A DNA stretch of 64,000 nucleotides from Meconema thalassinum. Its lineage: Eukaryota; Arthropoda; Insecta; Orthoptera; Tettigoniidae. Location of the stretch: contig OX336392.1 of NCBI GenBank assembly GCA_946902985.2, positions 15,970,716 through 16,034,715 on the forward strand. Direction: 5' to 3'. The notes beneath the pieces are model-generated. The model searched no databases. It saw nothing but the letters and a program-made list of their open reading frames with translations, and was not told where the DNA came from. Shown here piece after piece: positions 44,780-53,447 of the stretch (positions within the stretch are counted from its first letter, which is position 1; each line of letters starts with the position of its first letter). Both the position numbers and the translations under genes were made by a program.

Positions 44780-45830
44780 TGCGAGCATATATGGGTGCAA
44801 ATGTGGGAGCAAAAAAGTGGGAGCAAAAATTGGGAGCACAAAGTAGGAGCAAAAAGTAGGAGCAAAAAGTGGGAGCAAAAAGTGGGAGCAAAAAGTGGGA
44901 GCAAAAAGTGGGAGCAAAAAGTAGGAGCAAAAATTGGGAGCAAAACGTGGGAGCAAAAAGTTGGAACAAAAAGTGGGAGCAAAAATTGGGAGCAAAAATA
45001 GGGAGCAAAAAGTGGGAGCAAAAATTGAGAGCAAAAAGTGGGAGCAAAAAAAAGTAGGAGCAAGTATGGGAGAAAATGTGAAAGCAAAAGTGGGAGCAAG
45101 TATGGGAGCATATGTGAAAGCAAAAGTGGGAGCAAAAAACTGAGAGAAAAAAGTGGGAGCAAAAAGTGGGAGGAAAAAGTGGGAGCAACAATTTGAGCAA
45201 AAAGTGGGAGCAAAAAGTGGGAGCAAAAATTGAGAGCAAAAAGTGGGAGCAAAAATTGGGAGCAAAAAGTGGGAGCAAAAATTGGGAGCAAAAAGTGGGA
45301 GCAAAAATTGGGAGCAAAAAGTGGGAGCAAAAAGTGGGAGCAAAAAATGGGAGCAAAAAGTGCGAGCAAAAAAAAAGTAGGAGCAAGTATGGGAGCAAAT
45401 GTGGAAGCAAAAGTGGGAGCAAGTATGGGAGCATATGTGAAAGCAAAAGTGGGAGCAAAAAAAGTGGGAGCAAAAAGTGTAAGCAAAAGTGGGAGCAAAT
45501 ATGAGAGCAAAAAGTAGGAGCAAGTATGGGAGCAAATGTGAAAACAAAAGTGGGAGCAAAAAGTGAGAGAAAAAAAGTGGGACCAAAAAGTGTAAGCAAA
45601 AGTGGGAGCAAATATGAGAGCAAAAGAAAGTGGAAGCAAAAATGTGAGAGCAAAACGTGGGAGCAAAACATGTAAGCAGAAGTGGGAGCAAACAAGTGTG
45701 AGCAAATATGGGGGCAGAAAGTGGGAGCAAATGTGAAAGCAAAAGTGGGAGCAAAAAGAGCGAGCAAAAGTGAGTGCACAAAGTGGGAGCAAAATGTGTG
45801 AGTAAAAAGTAGGGGCAAATGTGGTGTTTT
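44780..45830 (+). repeat. 13-bp minisatellite, left arm
   Basis: Units of GTGGGAGCAAAAA, with variants (GTAGGAGCAAAAA; ATTGGGAGCAAAA) and interspersed longer sub-blocks (GGGAGCAAGTATGGGAGCA, GTGAAAGCAAAAGTGGGAGC), repeat for about 1 kb. Because 13 is not divisible by 3 and the unit contains no stop in any register, all six frames stay open. The overlapping 300-360-codon frames here are artefacts. It lies just upstream of the FLYWCH gene's start. Confidence 0.95.
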
Positions 45831-45840
45831 ACTAAAACAA

Positions 45841-45915
45841 TCTCCCCTAACCTAACCTAACCTAACTTCACCCAACCTAATTTCATCTAACCTAACTTCA
45901 CCTAACCTAACCTTC
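45841..45915 (-). repeat. Degenerate TTAGG-like tract, left arm
   Basis: CCTAACCTAACCTAACCTAA followed by imperfect CCTAA units with TTCA interruptions. TTAGG is the standard insect telomeric motif. This is a short internal tract, mirrored at 47,281-47,350. Confidence 0.8.
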
Positions 45916-46585
45916 CAACTCTCAGATCAAAAATGAAATTCTGGCCATAGTCGAGTTGGAACCCAAAACCTCTGGGATAACACCCAAGTATACTAGCCAC
46001 TACACCGCGAAATGGGCAAATTATCATGCAGCACAACACAAAAATAAAAAGTTTTCTGTAGTGTAACTCATTGGCTGACAATCATAGTTGAGAATTCAAA
46101 CCCAAGACCTCAGGACTTTTGTTTTGAACATTATCAGAAATATTATTCCATTTACATTTTGCTGTTGCTTATAGTTATAAGAGTTGGCATTAATATGGGA
46201 GCAAACGTGAAAGCAAAAAGTGGGTGCAAGCATGGCTGGTTGTAGAGACTTTCATATCAACTAATACACATAAATTAAATTTTAATAAAGTGACTTGGCT
46301 AATAATAATAATAATAATATTAACAGTTTAAAAAAATTCAAGGGGATTGATATTTTTCAGGGTGTAATTTCCAAAGTACTGTCAAGAATAATAATTACAT
46401 GAACAGATTCCAAGATCTCTAGAGTGCTTTTAAGGTTAATGATTGGCTAGGAGTGAGATAGAGCTAGCTAACCTAAGTTAACCTCAGCTCAGTAAACCTA
46501 ACCTTGTCACATGGCATGTTCTAGAAGTATAGACTTGCTTTGAGACTGGCTATGACGTCACAGATGAATGGCGGTGGGAGGCTGG
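45916..46585. other. Inner part of left arm, no gene
   Basis: Contains a tRNA-like minus-strand segment (AACCCAAAACCTCTGGGATA; ACCCAAGTATACTAGCCACT) that may be an old SINE. Sequence with no coding potential then runs to the centre. Confidence 0.5.
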
Positions 46586-46623
46586 CAAAAAGGAAAATGT
46601 TTTTGTGTAATAAAAAGTAATGT
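46586..46623. other. Central spacer of the palindrome
   Basis: 38 bp of A/T-rich sequence separate GGTGGGAGGCTGG (left) from CCAGCCTCCCACC (right). It is the symmetry axis of the element. Confidence 0.9.
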
Positions 46624-47280
46624 CCAGCCTCCCACCGCCATTCATCTGTGACGTCATAGCCAGTCTCAAAGCAAGTCTATACTTGTAGAACATGCCATGT
46701 GACAAGGTTAGGTTTACTGAGCTGAGGTTAACTTAGGTTAGCTAGCTCTATCTCACTCCTAGCCAATCATTAACCTTAAAAGCACTCTAGAGATCTTGGA
46801 ATCTGTTCATGTAATTATTATTCTTGACAGTACTTTGGAAATTACACCCTGAAAAATATCAATCCCCTTGATTTTTTTAAACTGTTAATATTATTATTAT
46901 TATTAGCCAAGTCACTTTACTAAAATTTAATTTATGTGTATTAGTTGATATGAAAGTCTCTACAACCAGCCATGCTTGCACCCACTTTTTGCTTTCACTT
47001 TTGCTCCCATATTAATGCCAACTCTTATATCTATAAGCAACAGCAAAATGTAAATTTCTGATAATAATCAAAACAAAAGTCCTGAGGTCTTGGGTTTGAA
47101 TTCTCAACTATGATTGTCAGCCAATGAGTTACACTACAGAAAACTTTTTATTTTTGTGTTGTGCTGCATGATAATTTGCCCATTTCGCGGTGTAGTGGCT
47201 AGTATACTTGGGTGTTATCCCAGAGGTTTTGGGTTCCAACTCGACTATGGCCAGAATTTCATTTTTGATCTGAGAGTTGG

Positions 47281-47350
47281 AAGGTTAGGTTAGGTGAAGT
47301 TAGGTTAGGTGAAATTAAGTTGGGTGAAGTTAGGTTAGGTTAGGTTAGGG
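47281..47350 (+). repeat. Degenerate TTAGG-like tract, right arm
   Basis: GGTTAGGTTAGGTGAAGTTA and onward; mirror image of 45,841-45,915. Confidence 0.8.
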
Positions 47351-47371
47351 GAGATTGTTTTAGTAAAACAC

Positions 47372-48330
47372 CACATTTTCCCCCACGTTTTACTCACACA
47401 TTTTGCTCCCACTTTGTGCACTCACTTTTGCTCGCTCTTTTTGCTCCCACTTTTGCTTTCACATTTGCTCCAACTTTCTGCACCCATATTTGCTCACACT
47501 TGTTTGCTCCCACTTCTGCTTACACGTTTTGCTCCCACTTTTTGCTCTCTCATTTTTGCTTCCACTTTTTTTTTTGCTCTCATATTTGCTCCCACTTTTG
47601 CTTACACTTTTTGGTCCCACTTTTTTTCTCTCACTTTTTGCTCCCACTTTTGCTTTCACATTTGCTCCCATACTTGCTCCTATTTTTTGCTCTCATATTT
47701 GCTCCCACTTTTGCTTACACTATTTGCTCCCACTTTTTTTTCTCACTTTTTTGCTCCCACATTTGCTTTCACACATGCTCTCATACTTGCTCCCACTTTT
47801 GCTTTCACATTTGCTCCCATACTTGCTCCTACTTTTTTTTGCTCGTACTTTTTGCTCCCATTTTTTGCTCCCACTTTTTGCTCCCACTTTTTGCTCCCAC
47901 TTTTTGCTCCCACTTTTTGCTCTCAATTTTTGCTCCCACTTTTTGCTCCCACTTTTTGCTCCCAAATTTTGCTCCCACTTTTTGCTCCCAATTTTTGCTC
48001 CCACTTTTTGCTCCCACTTTTTGCTCCCTTTTTTTGCTCCCACTTTTTTCTCTCACTTTTTTGCTCCCACTTTTGCTTTTACATATGCTCCCATACTTGC
48101 TCCCTCTTTTGCTTTCACATTTGCTCCCATACTTGCTCCTACTTTTTTTTGCTCCCACTTTTGCTCTCAATTTTTGCTCCCACTTTTTGCTCCCACTTTT
48201 TGCTCCCAATTTTTGCTCCCACTTTTTGCTCCCACTTTTTGCTCCTGCTTTTTGCTCCTACTTTTTGCTCCCAATTTTTGCTCCCACTTTTTTTGCTCCC
48301 ACATTTGCACCCATACATGCTCGCACATTA
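47372..48330 (-). repeat. 13-bp minisatellite, right arm
   Basis: Inverted counterpart of 44,780-45,830 (unit TTTTTGCTCCCAC on the plus strand). Its order of variants and its length differ from the left arm, so the array has changed by unit gain or loss since the arms duplicated. All six frames are open by composition only. Confidence 0.95.
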
Positions 48331-48391
48331 AACTATTGTTCTTATTACCAAGTTGTCTTTACTAGAGCTTAGTCTAAGCTTGACAGTTGAT

Positions 48392-48969
48392 ATGGAAGTA
48401 TCTGTGACTAGGTATGGTAAGCCTCATGCATTCTATAAAGGATATTCATATATTGTGAAACGAACCAATAAAAATGGAACTGTTATTTGGCGTTGTACAA
48501 AACAACGTTCAAAACAATGTCGCAGTGAGCTAAAAAGCAAAAATAGTGTGGTTTTAAGTGTAAGTGATCATCAATGTAGTGTACTGCATGAAACACTATT
48601 GCTGTCAACAGAAAATCATGAAAATGTTAAAAAGCAAGTGCTACAAAACAATACTACTATCGAAAATAATTCAATATTCAAAAAACCCTTAACATAATAA
48701 CATTATCAAAAGCCACGCAGACTCTACATGAGGACACTGTAGAGGAAGAGGAAGAGGAAGAGGAACAGGAAGAGGACCAGGAATATTTAACTGGTTTTAG
48801 TAGTGTTGAGGATAATGTTGAGGATAATTATAGTGATTATAATAATAGTGATATAGATCATGCTGGTTATGATTATGATAGTGATAATGATCCAAAACAG
48901 GACAATAACGTTTTCATGCCTATTGTTTACCGTGGAAGAGAAAAGATCTACAACAAGCTTTGTTTTTAA
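48392..48969 (+). pseudogene. FLYWCH/acidic-tail protein, right arm, frameshifted
   Basis: The ATG at 48,392 opens a frame through the FLYWCH-like finger (W33, C35, C43, H60, C62 from this Met) to a TAA at 48,695-48,697. Compared with the left arm, an 8-bp insertion near 48,691-48,702 shifts the frame and causes that stop. The Glu/Asp-rich second half then continues in another frame to TAA at 48,967-48,969. The Lys codon that is a stop in the left arm is intact here, so the two arms carry different lesions. Confidence 0.75.
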
Positions 48970-49257
48970 AACTATAACACACTATCGTAAAGGCAAAGAC
49001 TTGTATTAAGTGTGCTTTTTATTGTCATTATCATGTATACTCTGCAATGTTAAATATTCTGACTTCTATAGAAAATAAAACAACATTGTACCATTATTCT
49101 CATTTATTTACAAACTTTATATACATTTTTGGGGGGGTTTCATGATAATATTTTTAAGACAATACTAAACACTAAGACATTATTATTCTATACACATATT
49201 TTTCTTTCAGTCCATTGTCATGACTTATATCTTCCATTAATATTTGACTTTTTTTAT
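48970..49257. other. Convergent intergenic region, right arm
   Basis: Mirror of 43,861-44,143, with an added G run near 49,130. No gene. Confidence 0.6.
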
Positions 49258-49539
49258 TTAATTAAAACGAATCATGCACCTATTGTTTTTAAAACCTTCA
49301 TAAATTAAGTGTACAGGTTGTACAGCATTATTAACTTCATCAAAAACACTTTCCGACATATCATTAAACCGTATAGGCAGAAATGTCTCAAAGTTTTCAC
49401 ATACACAAAGTACACGATCACCATATGCTGTTTTCAATTTCCGAATCTTGATAATGCGAAATGGAATATGCGTTGGCAATTCGCTGAGCTTCTTTGTCTC
49501 TAAGCCACATGATTGTCCCACAGCATTCAAAACATTCAT
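49258..49539 (-). CDS. 93-aa conserved protein, possible OB-like fold (right arm)
   Basis: Protein identical to the 43,579-43,860 copy. The two gene copies differ at two positions, both synonymous (Val codons near the C-terminus). It is the only gene of the element that remains intact and unchanged in both arms. This fits either recent homogenisation or selection. It has one beta-rich domain with F-R-I-I-K-I-R-K and F-L-P-I-R-F motifs and no predicted signal peptide or membrane segment. The OB-like fold is inference only. Confidence 0.7.
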   Translation of the reverse strand: MNVLNAVGQSCGLETKKLSELPTHIPFRIIKIRKLKTAYGDRVLCVCENFETFLPIRFNDMSESVFDEVNNAVQPVHLIYEGFKNNRCMIRFN

Positions 49540-49650
49540 TGTAGTAGTCTATAAACAAAACAAAAGCATACCTATTACACTCTAAAACAGCTTTAATAAT
49601 ATTGTGCAATTAGGGATTTTGCACTATGCATGGTGAATAAATTATACTAG

Positions 49651-50670
49651 TTATGCAAGAAATGCCCTAACTGTAGCAGATACTACTTTTCTGCATATAG
49701 CACAAGTGTTAAGTTCTAATGCACACTTGACACAGGCTATCATGTGTCCACAAGGCAAATATACAACACCTAGTTCATCTTGATAACAAATTTTACAGAA
49801 TTGTTGGTCACACTTTTGTATCTGTTCGTGAGACAAGTCTTTTCTTTCAGCCTCGTGTATTTGCTCCGCGTGTTCTAACTCTAAAGGCACTTTTAAGTCT
49901 TGTGCTGCAATCAAGTTTTCTTTACGAATAGTGTTCACAAATTCCTGACCTTTAAGCAACACCATGTATTTACAGTTAGGTAACCAACGAGCGTGTTCCA
50001 CAAAAGGGTCATCAGTCATTTGCCAATCCTTTAAAGCAAATCCACAATAAAAACATATTGTTTTATCCTCTTCACCAGTATAAAAATATCCAGCTTCACT
50101 TAGCTGTTTGGTAAGGTGTTTTAATATTAATGGCCAAACATTTTTATAAGATTCTAAACGTTTTTCAACAGAGCTGTACTCTGGGTGTGCTAGTGCTTTA
50201 GTCTTGCAAACTCCCAATTTTTCAAAAGCACATGGCAATTCAACACTGTCTATGGCATATGGACCACATATATCGACACTACCGTTGATGGCTGGTAATA
50301 CATTATTATTATTTATTTGTGATTCAGCAACGTAAGTAGCGGCCAATGGTCTTGTGGTTCGGTAAAATGAATACACAGGTATGTTACCCACTTGCTTTCC
50401 AAGCATGTAAGGACAATGAGGAGACCATCGCAAATGGTCTCTAAAGGGATCATCCCCTTCTTCCCAGTGTGAAAGTTCAATACGACAAAACACAAAGTGC
50501 ACCACATCTTCTCGGTTCAAGTAAAAAAAAACTGCTTTTGCAAGTTCATGTGTCGACAAAAAGCCTACAGGCCAGGATTCAAATGTTAACCAACGGTCAT
50601 GTTCTGATTTTAAATTTAACCCACGTGGTAAACCAACTTGCTCACTTGTTGTATTTGGTACGAACGCCAT
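49651..50670 (-). CDS. iap: Inhibitor of apoptosis protein, BIR-BIR-RING (right arm)
   Basis: 339 codons, uninterrupted. BIR1 is about residues 23-90 with C62, H79 and C86, but the first zinc Cys (position 59) is Phe, so BIR1 probably no longer binds zinc. BIR2 is about residues 168-236 with C206, C209, H226 and C233, all present. The C-terminal C3HC4 RING runs from about 292 to 326 (C292, C295, C307, H309, C313, C316, C323, C326). Two BIRs plus RING is the layout of insect and baculovirus-type IAPs, which restrain caspases and ubiquitinate targets in the cytoplasm. The single exon, the location in a Polinton-like element and the damaged mirror copy suggest capture by a virus-like element. 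Activity is uncertain given the BIR1 change. Confidence 0.9.
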   Translation of the reverse strand: MAFVPNTTSEQVGLPRGLNLKSEHDRWLTFESWPVGFLSTHELAKAVFFYLNREDVVHFVFCRIELSHWEEGDDPFRDHLRWSPHCPYMLGKQVGNIPVYSFYRTTRPLAATYVAESQINNNNVLPAINGSVDICGPYAIDSVELPCAFEKLGVCKTKALAHPEYSSVEKRLESYKNVWPLILKHLTKQLSEAGYFYTGEEDKTICFYCGFALKDWQMTDDPFVEHARWLPNCKYMVLLKGQEFVNTIRKENLIAAQDLKVPLELEHAEQIHEAERKDLSHEQIQKCDQQFCKICYQDELGVVYLPCGHMIACVKCALELNTCAICRKVVSATVRAFLA

Positions 50671-50746
50671 GTGTTATAATAAAACTTTTTCTTATTGTAA
50701 GTTATTAACGTTGCACAGAGTACTTTAAAGCACAATGTATGCTTGT

Positions 50747-51542
50747 TCACTGTCTGTTCATTACGTTAATGGCGCATGACGACACCTAAAAGCAAACAAA
50801 ATAACCAATCACTCAATCAATCAATCAATACTTGTAATTAAACTTTAACGTTAATTGACATTAATATACCAAAACACCATAAAAATAAACTGTATGTTGG
50901 CAGTAACATTAACCCATGCACTTAATTTTCTTTTTATAAAGCTTTAGTCATTTACATCCCCCTTTAACCAATATATAAACAAAAATGAATGTCATGTCAT
51001 TTTGTTCACATTATCATGTTCAAACCTGTGGATATTCGTTGAGTCCATAGGGAACCACCCATAAAATATTTTTTTATTTTTATTCTTAGAAAATCCAACA
51101 TGGCCTTGTACTTTTCCCAGTCAACAACATCAACATAGCCATTAATCAAGAAAGCAATCATTGTCCCAGTCATGTACAGGTAATGATTTTTTTGTGTACG
51201 AGTTTCAGTAGTGGTAAAATGGAATAGCATTTTTAAGTTAGACTTACCTGAGTTTTAAACAGTTCACTCTTTGGCAGTGGTTTCGCTTTAATGCGTTTCG
51301 GGTTTTTTTCAGCAACTGCTACGGCGGTAAGGCTTTTCTTTCCAAGTTTCTAAAAATAAATAAAATAAACCGCTATAAATACCTAAATTCAGGTTAATAC
51401 ATGCATTTCATAAAATAAAACATAAAACAAAAATATGAAACAAGTTAGTTTAAAAAAATCATCTCACCTTTACTTTCAGTGGCATGTTGCTGTTTCCTTC
51501 TAGTGAGCTCAAAAGTGCAATGGTTTCTTCTCTCTCAGACAT
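50747..51542 (-). CDS. Small spliced basic protein, right arm
   Basis: Mirror of the left-arm gene. Exon 1 is 51,542-51,468 (donor GTGAGA), exon 2 is 51,349-51,248, and exon 3 is 50,785-50,747 ending in TGA. Here the second intron has a canonical CAG|GTAAGT donor, where the left arm has GC. That supports a real intron. Exon 1 differs at a few residues near its end (N-M-P-L-K-V-K against N-K-P-P-Q-V-K). The 71-aa basic product has no recognised family. Its function might be DNA binding. Confidence 0.5.
51006..51230 (-). CDS. Hypothetical small ORF inside the second intron
   Basis: A 74-codon frame lies within intron 2 of the small basic gene. The stretch from M20 (TGTMIAFLINGYVDVVDWEK) is kept open in the left arm (about 41,948-42,050), where a frame change truncates it earlier. 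It has a short hydrophobic segment followed by a K/R-rich end. It could be an alternative exon, a decayed gene or chance. Confidence 0.3.
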   Translation of the reverse strand: MLFHFTTTETRTQKNHYLYMTGTMIAFLINGYVDVVDWEKYKAMLDFLRIKIKKYFMGGSLWTQRISTGLNMIM

Positions 51543-51849
51543 GTAAGGTATACCGGTTATCTGCAAACAAATAAATAAATAAAATCATTAATTACCTAAT
51601 CAATAAATAATTGCTTGTAAATATATATATATAAATCAATAAATGTATATATATATATATACCTACCTCACAACAAGGTTAAGTATTTTCCACCAACACC
51701 AAAACTGTTAAACAAGACCAGGGGTTTCATGCAACGCAGTGTGTTCAAAGGTGGTCACCTAAGTGAGAGTGGAAATGATAACGACATGTCTTTATATATG
51801 TTACGTTGCATGTATAATCATTTTTTCCCACGCTTTGAACATTCTGTTA

Positions 51850-52075
51850 TCAGACACGTGGACAGCTAACGTCCAAGGTGAACACCTGTGGCAGATCAAA
51901 TTTCACGTCAACTTGCATTTTGTCACGTACGAAGCAAAACAGGATGTAACTTGTTAACAGTTATCGTGCACGTGGACAGCTAACGTCACAGGCGAACACC
52001 TGTGGTATATCAAATTTCACATGAACTTGCATTTTGTCACGTACGAAGCAAAACAGGATGTCACTGGTTTAGCGT
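51850..52075 (-). repeat. 114-bp direct duplication (right arm)
   Basis: Mirror of 41,050-41,280; each unit includes CACGTGGACAGCTAACGTC and GTACGAAGCAAAACAGGATG. Confidence 0.85.
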
Positions 52076-52546
52076 ACATGTCATCTCACACGTGTATTCG
52101 CTCTTCCCTGCCACCACGATGGTCAGATTATTTCACCTTCAAGCGTCATTGTCATTTTTCCATTGCACCTGTTGTCAAGTCAGATCAGCGCCTTCCAATA
52201 AGCTCAAATGACATTCGCCTCCTGCTCGTCTGCTCCTCGGCAAGTTTGTTTTCTGTACTCGCTTCGACCAACATAGAACCAAGTTCTCATCACCGTTTAC
52301 ACGTTAAAGGTAAAATGTGTGAGAAAACGAACCCTCGCTATACACCGACCCGCCGAAACAGCGATTGTTCTATTAAGCATGGTCCTTGTGCTTAGCGACA
52401 GGTTCGTTGAAACACACACACCCAGCCGTATCGTCTCTCTCAACCACCACGCTTCATAAACATTATAAACAGGTAAAGAAAAAGAAAAAGTTTTTTCAAC
52501 ATGTATGGCGTTAGGCCCTTTGTGAATTACTTTTTGGAAAAAATAT

Positions 52547-53352
52547 ATCTACCACACTCGAAAGGGGGCGTTAGCCCGAGTCCTAGGACACCTCGTACAC
52601 GTCTCTAGCGTTATTGGTTCGTGAGATATCAGCAAAAATCACAAAAAACACGTGTTTACCCCAAAATCGAGTTTCCAATTTTTTTTTAAAATTACAACGA
52701 ATGGTCCATAGCAAATAGAACGTCACCCCGAGTCCTTGGACCCGTCGTACACGCCTCTAGCATGATTGGTTCGCGAAATATAGCAACAACTTTAAAATCA
52801 CGTTTTTCCCCCAGAAAACCGTGTTTCCAAATTTTCACCTTTTCGACACCTACATTTCCGTAAAGAGCGCAAAGAGACGAAAAAAACGAATCCAAGCACG
52901 CCCTCCTAGCATGACTCCTACCATTCCTAGGTCGCAGGGGCTCACAACTTGCTTTTTTAAGCAGAACCCGTATCATCCCACTACTACAAAACACAAATGT
53001 TTGCTCTAGAGACTTGAAATTTATTTGGTGGTAGAGGGCATAGGGTCCTTTCATTTATGTCAAACAAACTTTTTTGTATATTTCCTAGTTACCAAAATAT
53101 GGGATTTTCAAAATTCGAGTGTTTTCAAAAAAACATAAAAAATAAAAACGTTTTATTACAAAAAATAAAGGTCATAAAGACCATTTGTTTGAGCCATAGC
53201 ACAATGTTATATCATGTTTTGTTTTCAAACTATCGCCTATTTTCGAAAACGAAAAACATCAAAAAAAATCAAAAATATTATAACGAGTGGTGCATAGCAA
53301 AGAGAACGTCAGCCCGAGTCCAACGACACCTCGTTTGTCAAAATCGGACCAT
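52547..53352 (-). repeat. Terminal module repeated three times (right end)
   Basis: Units at about 52,560-52,635, 52,705-52,785 and 53,290-53,352: CATAGCAAA(T/G)AGAACGTCA, CCCGAGTCC, GACACCTCGT, CTCTAGC and ATTGGTTCG. It is the mirror of the left-end set. Confidence 0.7.
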
Positions 53353-53441
53353 GCGTTCGATATATATTTAACATGGCTGAGGCTTAGTAGTGGGGCAAAG
53401 GGGGTTCTGGAGTGAAGTAGAAGCGCCACCATCCCCCTACT

Positions 53442-53447
53442 GATAAT
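53442..53447 (+). repeat. Target site duplication, right copy (GATAAT)
   Basis: Direct repeat of 39,672-39,677. The host repeat (family A) continues directly after it. Confidence 0.75.

Larger units (their letters stand above)
39678..46585 (+). repeat. Left arm of the giant inverted repeat
   Basis: From the outer end: three copies of a terminal module, a 114-bp direct duplication, the small spliced gene, IAP, the 93-aa gene, FLYWCH (minus), the 13-bp minisatellite, a TTAGG-like tract and the centre. The last 60 bp before the spacer are nearly perfect in inverted form on the other side. Confidence 0.9.
39678..53441. mobile_element. Giant palindromic Polinton/Maverick-like element
   Basis: 13,764 bp. 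Left arm 39,678-46,585 and right arm 46,624-53,441 are inverted copies of each other around a 38-bp spacer. The outermost bases are 5'-AGTAGGGGGATGGTGG and its inverse, giving the AG...CT termini and 6-bp target duplication known for Polintons. Each arm encodes a small basic protein, an IAP, a 93-aa protein and a FLYWCH protein. No protein-primed DNA polymerase, retroviral-type integrase, protease, packaging ATPase or capsid frame is present. The copy would therefore be non-autonomous and depend on a helper. The arms differ by substitutions and indels throughout, so they are a real, aged duplication. Relation to Polintons rests on termini, target size and gene flavour, not on a core gene. Confidence 0.75.
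46624..53441 (-). repeat. Right arm of the giant inverted repeat
   Basis: Reverse-complement counterpart of 39,678-46,585, about 90 bp shorter, mainly because the minisatellite differs in length. Local divergence is low (two differences in the 282-bp 93-aa gene) but higher in the minisatellite and terminal modules. Confidence 0.9.

Noticed and set aside
44733..45818. Overlapping 335-361-codon frames (and 305-320-codon frames at 47,403-48,372)
   Set aside because: They are the 13-bp minisatellite read in three registers. The unit has no stop in any frame on either strand, so length is not evidence of coding.
45841..47350. True telomere
   Set aside because: The tracts are short, imperfect, internal and mirrored within the element.
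42449..50670. IAP as an ordinary host gene
   Set aside because: It lies in a mirrored pair within an element having transposon-type ends and target duplication, has no introns, and its two copies are decaying differently. Host origin of the ancestral gene remains possible.
52021..52395. 124-codon frame in the subterminal region as a gene
   Set aside because: The left-arm counterpart ends after 70 codons, with no domain or coding-type conservation visible. Kept only as a note.
39678..53441. Polinton core genes (polB, integrase, capsid, protease, ATPase)
   Set aside because: No open frame of suitable size or motif was seen outside the minisatellites. The Polinton link therefore rests on termini, target size and accessory-gene style.
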